Assembly: GCA_030652255.1 (NCBI GenBank)
Contig: JAUSAZ010000149.1
Coordinates: 1-64,000, forward strand
DNA: 64,000 nt
Origin: Myxococcales bacterium
Lineage (GTDB): Bacteria > Myxococcota_A > Polyangia > Polyangiales > Ga0077539
Direction of reading: 5' to 3'
Both the position numbers and the translations under genes were made by a program. The notes below the pieces were generated by a model. The model searched no databases. It worked only from the letters and a program-made list of their open reading frames with translations, and was not told the DNA's origin. Of the stretch, positions 15,338 through 24,174 are shown in pieces. The first letter of the stretch is position 1; each line of letters begins with the position of its first letter.

Positions 15338-16939
15338 TCAGTTGCTGTTGTTGTCGATGTATTGCTGGAAGCCCGGCACGCGCGGGCCGTCGGGGTAGCG
15401 CTGGATGTACGTTCGCATCGCGCGGGTGGCGTCGCTGCTGCGGCCCATGGTGCGGTAGGTCACCGCGAGCAGGCCGAGCTCGGACTCCGTCGAGGCGCGG
15501 CCGCGCAGCACCTGCACCACGCACTGGTTGCCCGCGGCCATGTTGCTGGAGTTGTTGCGGAGGCAGGCGCGCGCCTGGTCCATCGGGGTGGCGCCCTCGG
15601 GGATGGGCATGGCGGTGGCCGCGGGCGTGGGCGCGGCGGGCCGCGGCGCGGGCGCGGGGGTGGGGGCGGGGGTGCGCGGCGCGGGGGCAGCGGGCGGCGT
15701 GGTGCGCGCGTGCCGGTCGGGGTGCCTGGCGTTGGCCGGGTTGACGGTCTGCGCGACCACGTGCTCGGGCTCTGCCGCGGGCGGGGCAGCGGGCTCCGGG
15801 GCAGGGGGCGTAGGCTCCGGGGCGACGGGCGCCGCGACCGGGAGTGCGGGGGCGGGCGTCGGCTCGGGCGCCGCGGGGGTGGGCTCTGGGGTGGCGGGGG
15901 CTGCGACCGGGGCGGTGGCGGCCTCGGGCGTGGCGGCCGGGGGCTCCGCGGCGGGCGCCGGGGCCGCGACGGCGGGGGCCACGATGGCGGGCGCGGGCGG
16001 GGTCTGCGCGGGGGCCTCGGGCTGCGGGTTGGTGGGGCTGCTGCCCTTGCTCACCACGAGCAGCACGGCGAGTCCGAGGCACACGCCGCCGAAGACGACG
16101 CCGGCGATGAGGCCCTTGTTGGACTTGCCCGCGGCGGCCTTCTCGTCGGCGGCCGCGCGCTGGATGACCACGGTGCTGTCGCCGCGGCGCGCGACCCGGA
16201 ACTCCACCACGCCGAGCTGCACCATGTCGCCCGCGGCGAGCTCGCTCTTGCGGTGCTTCTCGCCGTTGACCTGGACGCCGTTGGAGCTCCCCATGTCCTC
16301 GATGAAGAGCTTGTCGTCCTCGACGAAGAGGCGGGCGTGCTCGCGGGAGATGGAGCTGAAGGCCAGCGCGATGTCGGCCGACTCGCTGCGCCCGAGGATC
16401 ATCGGGAGCCGGTCGAGCATCACCGGGGCGGGGACGCCCGCCGGGGCGAGGAAGACCACGCGCATGCCGCGGATGTGCTCGGGCACCGGGCCGGCCGCGG
16501 CGGCGGGAGGGGCCAAGGGGTCGTTGAGGGCGGCGAGGCCCGGGGCGCCGTTGGCGGGCGCCGAGGAGGGCGTGGCGGCGAGCAGCGGGGCGGCGTGCTC
16601 GGAGGCCACCGGCGGGGGCGCCGGGGGGGGAGGGGTGGGCTGGTTGCCGGCCTCCTCGACCACCTGGAGCTTGTAGTCGCCGATGAGGATCTGGTCGCCG
16701 CCGCGCATGGGCTTGGACTCGGCGAGGCGGGCGCCGTTGATGACGATGCCGTTGTAGCTGGCGAGGTCTTCGAGGAAGAAGCCCTCCGCCCGCTTCACGA
16801 TGCGCGCGTGGCGTCGCGAGACGTTGCGCTCGGTGAGCCGGATGGAGTTGCCGTCCTTTCGCCCGATGGTGAGTTCATCCCGGGTGAGCGGGATGACCAT
16901 GGTCTTGCCCTCGTCGTCGGAGATCACGAGCTTCAGCAT
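15338..16939 (-). CDS. Double-FHA-domain membrane protein with Pro/Ala linker
   Basis: 533 residues. FHA domain 1 spans ~1-95 (GRKDGNSIRLTERNVSRRHARI, SYNGIVINGARL) and FHA domain 2 ~145-240 (LGRSESADIALAFSSISREHARLF, GSSNGVQVNGEK); both keep the GR, SxxH and NG phosphothreonine-binding residues. One transmembrane helix follows (GLIAGVVFGGVCLGLAVLLV), then ~150 residues of Pro/Ala/Glu linker and a C-terminal TPR-like domain with two Cys (ARACLRNNSSNMAAGNQC). The FHA part is cytoplasmic and reads Ser/Thr phosphorylation, abundant in myxobacteria; the C-terminus would lie in the periplasm. No kinase gene is adjacent. Start chosen at MLKLVISDD, where the first FHA strand begins. Confidence 0.85.
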   Translation of the reverse strand: MLKLVISDDEGKTMVIPLTRDELTIGRKDGNSIRLTERNVSRRHARIVKRAEGFFLEDLASYNGIVINGARLAESKPMRGGDQILIGDYKLQVVEEAGNQPTPPPPAPPPVASEHAAPLLAATPSSAPANGAPGLAALNDPLAPPAAAAGPVPEHIRGMRVVFLAPAGVPAPVMLDRLPMILGRSESADIALAFSSISREHARLFVEDDKLFIEDMGSSNGVQVNGEKHRKSELAAGDMVQLGVVEFRVARRGDSTVVIQRAAADEKAAAGKSNKGLIAGVVFGGVCLGLAVLLVVSKGSSPTNPQPEAPAQTPPAPAIVAPAVAAPAPAAEPPAATPEAATAPVAAPATPEPTPAAPEPTPAPALPVAAPVAPEPTPPAPEPAAPPAAEPEHVVAQTVNPANARHPDRHARTTPPAAPAPRTPAPTPAPAPRPAAPTPAATAMPIPEGATPMDQARACLRNNSSNMAAGNQCVVQVLRGRASTESELGLLAVTYRTMGRSSDATRAMRTYIQRYPDGPRVPGFQQYIDNNSN

Positions 16940-17171
16940 CGGCCCTTCAACCCCTCCGCCGGCCGCGCCCTTGGGCGCTGCCTGCGAAGACTTCACCCGC
17001 CGCAGGAATTGCGGCGGTTTGTTCCGGCCGCAGTCTCTCCGGGGCCGCGGGGTGGTGTCAACGAAGCGCGTCGGGGCCCCCCAAAGGCTTTCCCGGGGAG
17101 ACCTCGCGCGAGCCCTCGGGGTGGTGGTATCCCGTTGCGCCTCGCAACCCCCCTCCACGGAGCGTCATCGG

Positions 17172-18653
17172 ATGAGCACAGGCAAGCTGGTCGAAGAGGT
17201 CACCCTCAACTGGACCGACCTCACCGGGAAGAAGACCGGGGCGACGTCGCTCGGGTCGAACAAGTTCTACAAGGCCCAGATCTTCGACGAGACCGGGAGC
17301 TTCCGGGTGGTCTTCACCTACGGTCGCGTCGGGCAGGCGGGGCAGGTGCAGGAGGTGGTCGCGAAGACCCTTCCCCTCGCCAAGTCCGCCCTCGACAAGA
17401 AGGTCAAGGAGAAGGTCGCCAAGGGCTACACGAAGCTCGACATGCGCTCGCTCGACGAGGAGAAGTCGAAGACCGACGCCAAGGTGGCACCCGTCGACGA
17501 CGGCAAGCCCAAGGCGAAGGCGGTGCGGACCAAGGAGTTCCACCCCGAGGTCGAGGCGCTGCTGAAGCTGATGTACGGGGCGACGGGCCAGGCGGTGGCC
17601 GCGGGCCTCTCGTCGAGCGCGGGGGCGACCAGGGAGTCGCCGCTGGGCAACCTCTCCGACCGGCAGCTGGACAAGGGCGCCGACCTGCTGGTGCAGGCCG
17701 AGGCGATGGTGAAGGGCACCGTCAAGGCGACCAAGAACGACTACATCGAGCTCACCAACGAGTACCTCTCCAACATCCCGCGCAACATCGACAGCGCGCG
17801 CAAGAAGGGGAAGCTCGACCTCGACGCCATCGTCATCAACTCCGACGAGCGCATCAGCGAGCAGCGGAAGTTCATCACGCTGCTGCGCGACGCCTTCCTG
17901 CAGCGCGACGTGTTCTCCGCGGCGGCGGAGGTCGATGACCCGACGGAGGTCTGGTACGACGGCTTGAAGTGCGACGTGTCGCACCTCGACCCGAAGAGCG
18001 ACGAGTACAAGCACATCCAGAAGCTCTTCGATAAGGGCCAGTCGCCGAAGAACTCCAACTTCTACAACCTGTTGAAGGTGGGCCGGATCTGGAAGGTCGA
18101 GCAGCAGGGGCGCCGGTCGGCCTTCGACAGCTACGCCGCGAGCATCGCCAAGAAGCCCGGCGCGACCGGGGTGATCCCCGGGTGGCACGGCACCCGGACG
18201 GAGAACCTCATGGGCGTCTGCAAGACCGGCCTGGTGCTCCCCAAGAACCTCCCGAAGGGCGTGCACGTCACCGGGCGCACCTTCGGCCTCGGCATCTACC
18301 ACACCCCCTGCTGGCCCGACTCCGGCGAGAACACCGCGGTCGACGAGAAGGGGAAGAAGTACACCCGCTACAACGGCGCGCTGAAGAGCATGAACTACTC
18401 CTCGCTGCGCGGCGCTTACTACCACCACAACAACACCGCCGACCGCGGGTACATGATCCTGGAGGAGCTCGCCCTCGGCGTGCCCGAGCTCGCGCTCAAG
18501 GTGTGCTGGAACAAGCCCGAGCCCGACCCGGGCAACGACTACATCTACGCCCGCTCGCACGGGCACGAGTCGCTCGCCAACGACGAGGTCGTCACCTTCG
18601 ACGAGCACGCCTCGCGCCGCACCGCCATCCTCGAAGTCCTCTACAAGAAGTAG
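17172..18653 (+). CDS. Bacterial poly(ADP-ribose) polymerase (WGR + PARP regulatory + catalytic domains)
   Basis: 493 residues. WGR domain ~8-95 (GSNKFYKAQIFDE, VVFTYGRVGQAGQ). Linker rich in Lys ~95-120. PARP regulatory helical domain ~120-250 (EVEALLKLMYG, LSDRQLDKGADLLVQAEAMV). ADP-ribosyltransferase fold ~260-493 with the H-Y-E triad of true polymerases: His339 in GWHGTR, Tyr376 in GLGIYHT and Glu472 in LANDEVV; a KSMNYS element matches KSANYC of PARP1 but is displaced by a ~25-residue insertion. It should transfer ADP-ribose chains from NAD+ to proteins, probably triggered by DNA breaks through WGR. Rare in bacteria. It lies 5 bases before the kinase gene, so the two may be co-transcribed. 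No glycohydrolase gene is seen nearby. Confidence 0.92.
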   Translation: MSTGKLVEEVTLNWTDLTGKKTGATSLGSNKFYKAQIFDETGSFRVVFTYGRVGQAGQVQEVVAKTLPLAKSALDKKVKEKVAKGYTKLDMRSLDEEKSKTDAKVAPVDDGKPKAKAVRTKEFHPEVEALLKLMYGATGQAVAAGLSSSAGATRESPLGNLSDRQLDKGADLLVQAEAMVKGTVKATKNDYIELTNEYLSNIPRNIDSARKKGKLDLDAIVINSDERISEQRKFITLLRDAFLQRDVFSAAAEVDDPTEVWYDGLKCDVSHLDPKSDEYKHIQKLFDKGQSPKNSNFYNLLKVGRIWKVEQQGRRSAFDSYAASIAKKPGATGVIPGWHGTRTENLMGVCKTGLVLPKNLPKGVHVTGRTFGLGIYHTPCWPDSGENTAVDEKGKKYTRYNGALKSMNYSSLRGAYYHHNNTADRGYMILEELALGVPELALKVCWNKPEPDPGNDYIYARSHGHESLANDEVVTFDEHASRRTAILEVLYKK

Positions 18654-18657
18654 CGAC

Positions 18658-19716
18658 GTGACCCCGCGCGGCCGCGTCCTCGCGCTCGCCATCGCGACGC
18701 TCCCCGCCCTCGGCGCCACCTTCGTGGCGGCGCTCGAGGGGGGCTACCTCGCCCCCGTGGCCGCGGGCTCGCTGGGCTGCGTGATGGCGCTGGCGTGGGT
18801 GCTCTTCCGCTCTCGCCCGTCGGCGCTCGCGCCCTTCGCGGAGGCGGCCGAGCGCGTGGCCCACGGAGAGCGCGGGGTGCGCGTCACCCTCGACCACGCC
18901 GACGACCCGGAGGCCCGGCGCCTGGTCACGGCCTTCAACCGCATGACCGACGCGCTCGCGGTGGCCGAGAAGCGCTCGCGGCGGGCCGAGCGGCTCGCGG
19001 CCTGGCGCGACATCGCCCGGCAGATGGCCCACGAGATCAAGAACCCGCTCACGCCCATCCGCCTCGCGGTGGAGAGCCTGCGCAAGGCGCGCGGGCGCGA
19101 CCCGGCGCTCTTCGAGGAGATGTTCGACGAGGAGACCGCCATCGTGCTGGAGGAGGTCGAGCGGCTGCGCCGGCTGCTCGACGCGTTCTCGCAGTTCGCG
19201 CGCATGCCGCGGCCGAGGCCCGAGCCCGTCGACGTCGCCGAGCTCCTGCGCCACGCGGCGGACCTCCACCGGGCCTCCGCCGCGACGGTGCGCTGCGAGC
19301 CCGCGGCCGGGCTCCCCGCGCTGCGGGCCGACCGCGACCAGCTCACGCAGGTGCTCATCAACCTCGTCGGCAACGCGGTCCTCGCCGCGGAGGAGGCCGC
19401 CGCCCGGGACCCCTCGCGCGGCCCCGCGTGGGTGCGCGTCGCGGCGGAGTACCCGGGCGAGCGCACGCTGCGGATCACCGTCGAGGACAACGGCGGCGGC
19501 ATCGACGAGTCGGTGATGGCGCGGCTGTATGAGCCCTACGTCACCACGCGGCAGGGCAGAGGGGGCACCGGGCTCGGGCTCGCGATCGCGTACCGCATCG
19601 TCACCGAGCACCAGGGCTCGATGGCCGTCGACACGGGCCCCGCGGGGACGCGCTTCACCCTGGAGCTGCCCCTCGCCGGGCCGGTGCTCACCCTCGGCGA
19701 CTCGACGCTGGGATGA
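18658..19716 (+). CDS. NtrY-like membrane sensor histidine kinase (orphan)
   Basis: 352 residues from GTG. Two N-terminal helices (LALAIATLPALGATFVAAL and LAPVAAGSLGCVMALAWVLF) with almost no periplasmic loop, a HAMP-like region (FAEAAERVAHGERGVRV) and a HisKA domain with the phospho-acceptor His125 in MAHEIKNPLTPIRLAVESL, which is the NtrY/PgtB-type H-box. ATPase boxes: N LINLVGNAV, G1 VEDNGGGI, G2 GGTGLGLAIAYRI. Because it has no external sensor it probably responds to membrane or cytoplasmic signals. No response regulator gene is adjacent. Follows the PARP gene by four bases. Confidence 0.9.
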   Translation: MTPRGRVLALAIATLPALGATFVAALEGGYLAPVAAGSLGCVMALAWVLFRSRPSALAPFAEAAERVAHGERGVRVTLDHADDPEARRLVTAFNRMTDALAVAEKRSRRAERLAAWRDIARQMAHEIKNPLTPIRLAVESLRKARGRDPALFEEMFDEETAIVLEEVERLRRLLDAFSQFARMPRPRPEPVDVAELLRHAADLHRASAATVRCEPAAGLPALRADRDQLTQVLINLVGNAVLAAEEAAARDPSRGPAWVRVAAEYPGERTLRITVEDNGGGIDESVMARLYEPYVTTRQGRGGTGLGLAIAYRIVTEHQGSMAVDTGPAGTRFTLELPLAGPVLTLGDSTLG

Positions 19717-19778
19717 TTGGTGTATGGTGCGCCGCCCGCCGCGTTTCGCGGTGATGGCGGCAGTGAAGGAGAGCGGTC

Positions 19779-21668
19779 GTGGCCAGGTTCATCGACGAGT
19801 TGAAGCGTACGCATTCGTGTGGGGGTATCCGCGCGAAGGACATCGGCAGCGAGGTCGTGCTGTTCGGTTGGGTGCAGGTCTCCCGCGACTTCGGGGCCTT
19901 CCGCTTCGTCGACCTCCGCGACCGCGACGGCATCACCCAGCTGGTCTTCGACCCCGAGGCGCACCCCGAGGCGACGGCGCTCGCGGCGACGATGAAGGGC
20001 GAGTGGGTCGTCGGCGTCCGCGGGGTCGTGCGCGACCGCGGGATGCAGTTCTCGAAGAAGCTCGGCAAGGATGTCTCGATGCACAACCCGTCGATGGCGA
20101 CGGGCGAGGTCGAGGTGCTCGTGCACGAGGCCTTCGTGTTCAACAAGAGCGAGACGCCGCCCTTCGAGATCGCCGACGACGTGGCGACCAGCGAGGAGAA
20201 GCGCCTGGCGTTCCGGTACATCGACCTGCGTCGGCCGAAGCTCCAGCGGGTGCTGCGCACGCGCTCGAAGATGAACCAGACGGCCCGGCGCTACCTCGAC
20301 GACAACGGCTTCCTCGAGCTCGAGACGCCGGTGCTGGTGAAGTACACGCCCGGCGGCGCGCGCAATTTCCTGGTGCCCTCGCGCATCCACCCGGGGAAGT
20401 TCTACGCGCTCGCGGAGAGCCCGCAGCTCTTCAAGCAGCTGTACATGGTCGCGGGCTTCGACCGGTACTTCCAGATCACCCGCTGCTTCCGCGACGAAGA
20501 CCTGCGCATCGACCGGCAGCCGGAGTTCACCCAGGTGGACATCGAGATGTCCTTCGTCACGCAGGAGGACATCTTCACCATCGTCGAGGGCCTGCTCTTC
20601 GCCGTGTGGAAGACCGTCTTCGGCACCGACCTGCGCGACCGCTACCCGGAGGGGAGGTTCCCCCGGATGCGCTTCGCCGAGTCGATGGAGAAGTACGGCA
20701 ACGACAAGCCCGACCTGCGCTTCGGCATGGCCCACACCGACCTCACGGCGCTGGTCGTCGAGCACAAGGGCGGCGGCGTCCCGATGCTCGCGGAGGTGGC
20801 CGAGGGGTACCTCAAGGGCGAAGACCGGCACGACCTCCCGCGGCGCATCGTGAAGGCGATGGTGGTGCCCGCGAGCGCCACGCTGTCACGCGCCGACGTC
20901 GACAAGCTGGAGGAGTTCTGCAAGGGCATGGGGGCCAGCGGCCTCGCCCGCGCTCGCCTCGCCGACGACGGGACGTGGACCCAGTCGGCCATGGCCAAGA
21001 CCGTGACGCCGGAGTTTCGCGCGGCGGTGAACGCGGCCACCGGGGCGAAGCCGGGCGACCTGCTGCTCTTCCAGTTTGGCGCGACGGCGATGGTGCACAC
21101 GGTGATGGCCAACCTGCGGCTGCACCTCGGGCGCAAGCTCAAGCTCATCCCGGAGTACGGCACCAACGACGACTGGAACTTCCTCTGGGTGGTCGATCCC
21201 CCCCTCTTCGAGTTCGACGAGGAGACCAACACCTGGGCCGCGGCGCACCACGCCTTCACGCGCCCGCACGACGACTGCGTGCAGTACCTGGAGAGCGAGC
21301 AGGGCAAGGTGCTCTGCCACCGCTACGACCTCGTGCTCAACGGCTTCGAGATCGCCGGCGGCTCGGTGCGCCTCCACGACCCCGAGGTGCAGGCGAAGGT
21401 CTTCCGCGCGCTGGGCATCGCCGACGAGGAGGCCCGGGCGAAGTTCGGCTTCCTGCTCGACGCGCTGAAGTTCGGCGCGCCCCCGCACGGCGGCATCGCC
21501 ATCGGGTGGGACCGCGTCGTGATGCTGTTCTCGGGCGCCGAGAGCATCCGCGACGTGGTGGCCTTCCCGAAGACCCAGCGCGCCACCGACCTCATGACCG
21601 ACGCCCCCAACGCCGTCGCCGACTCGCAGCTCGCCGAGCTGCACGTCAAGCGCGACATCAAGGCCTGA
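19779..21668 (+). CDS. aspS: Aspartyl-tRNA synthetase
   Basis: 629 residues from GTG. OB-fold anticodon-binding domain ~1-115 (VLFGWVQVSRDFGAFRFVDLRDRDG), class II motif 1 around DNGFLELETPVL, motif 2 FRDEDLRIDRQPEFTQVDIE, the bacterial GAD insertion ~290-420 and motif 3 GGIAIGWDRVVMLFSG. It charges tRNA-Asp with aspartate in the cytoplasm. It is ~40 residues longer than the E. coli enzyme because of additions in the insertion domain. Whether it also charges tRNA-Asn is not decided here. The start is supported by the standard N-terminal RTHSCGGIR (cf. RThxCGeL) 10 residues in. Confidence 0.95.
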   Translation: MARFIDELKRTHSCGGIRAKDIGSEVVLFGWVQVSRDFGAFRFVDLRDRDGITQLVFDPEAHPEATALAATMKGEWVVGVRGVVRDRGMQFSKKLGKDVSMHNPSMATGEVEVLVHEAFVFNKSETPPFEIADDVATSEEKRLAFRYIDLRRPKLQRVLRTRSKMNQTARRYLDDNGFLELETPVLVKYTPGGARNFLVPSRIHPGKFYALAESPQLFKQLYMVAGFDRYFQITRCFRDEDLRIDRQPEFTQVDIEMSFVTQEDIFTIVEGLLFAVWKTVFGTDLRDRYPEGRFPRMRFAESMEKYGNDKPDLRFGMAHTDLTALVVEHKGGGVPMLAEVAEGYLKGEDRHDLPRRIVKAMVVPASATLSRADVDKLEEFCKGMGASGLARARLADDGTWTQSAMAKTVTPEFRAAVNAATGAKPGDLLLFQFGATAMVHTVMANLRLHLGRKLKLIPEYGTNDDWNFLWVVDPPLFEFDEETNTWAAAHHAFTRPHDDCVQYLESEQGKVLCHRYDLVLNGFEIAGGSVRLHDPEVQAKVFRALGIADEEARAKFGFLLDALKFGAPPHGGIAIGWDRVVMLFSGAESIRDVVAFPKTQRATDLMTDAPNAVADSQLAELHVKRDIKA

Positions 21669-21688
21669 CCACACCCCCCAGCGATCGA

Positions 21689-22228
21689 TCAGTCGAGCTC
21701 GACGCCCGTCGCGTCGAGCTCGAGGCGCGCCACCGGCTGCCCCGTGGCCTCGGCGGCCTCCTGCTCACAGTGCCCGTTGGGGTTGCCCGAGATGACCGTC
21801 GCCTGCACCCGCGCGTGCCGCCCCGTGGCGGTGCGCGGGATGAAGAACGAGTGCCCGTGCATCTTCACGTGCACCCGGTGCTCGTCGTCGTTGAGCTGCA
21901 TCCAGCAGCCGGCGGCCTGGCACACGGCGGTGACCGTGCCCTCGACGCGCACCGTCTGCCCCGCGAAGCGGCCTGGGGTAGCGACGATGTCCGCGAGGGG
22001 CGTGCGCTCGGTGACCGTGAGCGGCGTCCCGAGGCGGGCGGCGGCGACGCCCTGGGCAGGCTCCGCGGGGGCGCCCTGGGCGTGCGCCTCGGCGTGCGCG
22101 GGGGCGGCCGTCGGGGCGGCCGCGGCGCTCTCGGGCTGCACCTGCGGCGCGGCGGCGGGACCAGTCGGGGCGGGCTGGCGGAGGCAGCCCACGGCGGCGA
22201 GCACGGTGACGAGGGCGAAGCGCTTCAT
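21689..22228 (-). CDS. DUF4920-like lipoprotein
   Basis: 179 residues from ATG of MKRFALVTVLAAVGC, a clear type II signal peptide with lipobox LAAVGC. Residues ~18-80 are an Ala/Pro/Gln-rich linker. The conserved C-terminal domain has TVRVEGTVTAVCQAAGCWMQLND, HVKMHGHSFFIPRTATGRHARVQATV and a final Cys-containing GHCEQEAAEATG, matching the DUF4920 family (small OB-like domain with a CxxxGCWM motif). Anchored in a membrane facing the periplasm; biochemical role unknown, possibly metal or haem related because of the paired Cys and Met. Confidence 0.8.
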   Translation of the reverse strand: MKRFALVTVLAAVGCLRQPAPTGPAAAPQVQPESAAAAPTAAPAHAEAHAQGAPAEPAQGVAAARLGTPLTVTERTPLADIVATPGRFAGQTVRVEGTVTAVCQAAGCWMQLNDDEHRVHVKMHGHSFFIPRTATGRHARVQATVISGNPNGHCEQEAAEATGQPVARLELDATGVELD

Positions 22229-22282
22229 GGCGGCGGTTCGTACCACAACGGCATCGCGAGACAACGAAGCGCGCCGTGCCGC

Positions 22283-23017
22283 TCAGTCGCTGCGCACCAC
22301 CCACTCCGCGGGGAGCTCGCGGACGAAGGCCTCGTGGGCGCCGCTGACGCGCGCCGGGTCGCGCCCGTCGAAGGTGACGCGCACCCGGTGGGCGTCGTCG
22401 CCCCAGTGGGGGTAGCTGCCGACGGCGACGTCGGCGAAGCGTGCCACGATGGCGTCGAGGTAGGGCTTGAGCGGGCCCTCGTCGATGGCGCACTCGACGC
22501 TGCGCAGGACGAAGGGCGCCTCGTCGCCCCGCAGGCGGGGCAGCAGGCCCTCGAGCTTGAAGGCGAAGATCTGCGGGACGCCCGGCAGCACGAACACGTT
22601 GCCGAGCACCATGGTGGGCCAGGAGGGCGAGGCCCCGGGGAAGAGCTCGGTGCCCTCGACGACGTCGGCCATGTGGAGGTGCCCGTCGGTGAGGCGCGCG
22701 CCGTAGTGCTCGCGGAGCAGGGCCTCGATGGCGGCGCTGCGCACGACGCGGCGGCCGAGGCCGAGCGCGATGCCCTCCACGGTGACGTCGTCGTGGGTGG
22801 GGCCGACGCCGCCGGAGGTGAACACGAAGTCGTGCGCGAGGCGCAGGCTGTTGACCTCCGCGGCGATGAGCTCGACCTCGTCGGGGATCACCACCACGCG
22901 GCGCAGCTCGATGCCGAGGGGGCGGAGCGCGCGGGCGAGGGTGTGGGTGTTGGCGTCGTGCACCTTGCCGCTGAGGAGCTCGTTGCCGATCACCAGGGCC
23001 GCGGCGGTACGGTTCAT
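22283..23017 (-). CDS. CinA/MoaB-type molybdopterin-binding-fold protein
   Basis: 244 residues. The MoaB/Mog-like fold is seen from the N-terminus: ALVIGNELLSGKVHDANTHTLARAL, FVFTSGGVGPTHDDVTVEGIALGLG (the GGxGPTxDD cofactor loop) and MVLGNVFVLPGVPQIF. This is the N-terminal (COG1058, ADP-ribose pyrophosphatase-associated) domain of CinA proteins without the C-terminal nicotinamide-nucleotide amidase domain. It may hydrolyse ADP-ribose or a related nucleotide in pyridine nucleotide repair, which is interesting beside an NAD+-consuming PARP in the same region, though not the same operon. Confidence 0.85.
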   Translation of the reverse strand: MNRTAAALVIGNELLSGKVHDANTHTLARALRPLGIELRRVVVIPDEVELIAAEVNSLRLAHDFVFTSGGVGPTHDDVTVEGIALGLGRRVVRSAAIEALLREHYGARLTDGHLHMADVVEGTELFPGASPSWPTMVLGNVFVLPGVPQIFAFKLEGLLPRLRGDEAPFVLRSVECAIDEGPLKPYLDAIVARFADVAVGSYPHWGDDAHRVRVTFDGRDPARVSGAHEAFVRELPAEWVVRSD

Positions 23018-23085
23018 CGCCCGGAACCATAGGGCCGCGACGCGCGCGGTCGCAAGCGGGCGGGCGCGAGGGTAGAGTGCGCACA

Positions 23086-23937
23086 ATGCGAAGCGCGGAG
23101 CGGATCATGGCGTGGTCGTGTGTCGCCGCGGCGCTGCTCGGGGGCTGCAAGCGCTGGCGCGATCGGGGCGCCGACGCGGGGGCGGTCGACGCGGGGCCGC
23201 GGGGCCCGGCGCCGGTGGAGCTGCCGACGGAGGATCGCTGGCAATTGGTGGGCACGCTGCACCCGGGCGCCGACGGCACCACGGGCGCCGTGCTGCTGCT
23301 GCACCAGCTGGGGTCCAACCGCGGGGAGTGGCAGCCGCTGGTGGCGCTGCTCCAGCGCCCGCCCGCGGTGACGGTGCTGACCCTCGACCTCCGGGGGCAC
23401 GGCGACAGCGTGCAGGGGCCGCAGTCCGCGCGGCAGACCTGGGAGGGCTTCGGCGAAGACCCTGCGCGCTGGGCGGGCCTCCCTCGCGACGCGGTGGCGG
23501 GCGCCCGCTACCTCTTCACCACCAACGCGGGCGCGGTGCGCTCGCTGGTGGTGGTGGGGTCGAGCATCGGGGGGGCGGCCGCGGTGGCGGGCCTCGCGGA
23601 CGAGCCGAGGGTCGTCGGGCTCGCGATGATCTCCCCGGGGGTCGCGTACCACGGCCTCGACGCGCTGGGCCCGATGCGGGCGTACGCGGTGCTGCCCACC
23701 CTGCCGGCGCGCACGGCGTGGATGATGGCCGCGGCGGGCGACGTGGAGAGCGCGCGCGACCTCGGCACGCTCGCCACCGAGGCGCCGGGGATGCGCATCG
23801 AGCGCTCGGTGGTGGCCGGCTCCGACGCGCACGGCGTGGCGCTGCTCAACGCCGCTCCGGCGCGCTGGGGCGCCCTGGAGGGCTACATCCGCGGGGTGCT
23901 CCGCGCGCCTCGCCGGACGGCGGCCGCAGGGCACTGA
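23086..23937 (+). CDS. Alpha/beta-hydrolase lipoprotein
   Basis: 283 residues from ATG of MRSAERIM. A lipoprotein signal ends at LLGGC (residue ~22), so the enzyme is probably membrane-tethered outside the cytoplasm. Hydrolase signatures: LLLHQLGSNRGEW (oxyanion loop), LDLRGHGDS, nucleophile elbow VVGSSIGGAAAV with Ser in G-x-S-x-G, a late Asp, and SDAHGVAL with the candidate catalytic His. Likely an esterase or peptidase of unknown substrate. Two other possible starts exist (GTG 9 bases upstream, ATG 21 bases downstream); the middle one gives the best n-region. The next element downstream is the tRNA pair. Confidence 0.78.
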   Translation: MRSAERIMAWSCVAAALLGGCKRWRDRGADAGAVDAGPRGPAPVELPTEDRWQLVGTLHPGADGTTGAVLLLHQLGSNRGEWQPLVALLQRPPAVTVLTLDLRGHGDSVQGPQSARQTWEGFGEDPARWAGLPRDAVAGARYLFTTNAGAVRSLVVVGSSIGGAAAVAGLADEPRVVGLAMISPGVAYHGLDALGPMRAYAVLPTLPARTAWMMAAAGDVESARDLGTLATEAPGMRIERSVVAGSDAHGVALLNAAPARWGALEGYIRGVLRAPRRTAAAGH

Positions 23938-23956
23938 AGAATCTTCACAAAGATTG

Positions 23957-23986
23957 TTGACGAGGGGGCGGAGTGTTCTGTACAAG
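23957..23986 (+). promoter_or_regulatory. Promoter of the tRNA-Gln/tRNA-Glu unit
   Basis: TTGACG (23957-23962) and TACAAG (23981-23986) are 18 bases apart and end ~31 bases before the first tRNA, a typical layout for a stable-RNA promoter. The G-rich stretch after the -10 is not a classic discriminator match. Confidence 0.55.
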
Positions 23987-24017
23987 GCCAATCCCGGTCC
24001 GGCGAGGCTTCGCTCTT

Positions 24018-24088
<71 letters not shown>

Positions 24089-24102
24089 CAGGTTTGTCAG
24101 AA

Positions 24103-24174
24103 GGCCCCATCGTCTAACGGTTAGGACATCGGCCTCTCACGTCGGTAATACGGGTTCAAATCCCGTTGGGGTCA
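24103..24174 (+). tRNA. tRNA-Glu (anticodon CTC), prophage integration target
   Basis: 72 nt. Acceptor GGCCCCA/TGGGGTC (one G-U pair), D-arm GTCTAACGGTTAGGAC, anticodon loop CTCTCAC with CTC reading GAG, T-arm ACGGG-TTCAAAT-CCCGT and discriminator A. The CCA is not encoded directly. The phage element starts at its 3' end, and the recombinase frame of the phage ends inside its T-loop, so the last ~19 bases serve as tRNA and as recombinase codons. Integration at a tRNA 3' end normally restores the gene. Confidence 0.96.

Noticed and set aside
24103-24174. tRNA-Glu as a disrupted pseudogene
   Set aside because: The cloverleaf, including the T-arm and acceptor stem, is intact after integration.
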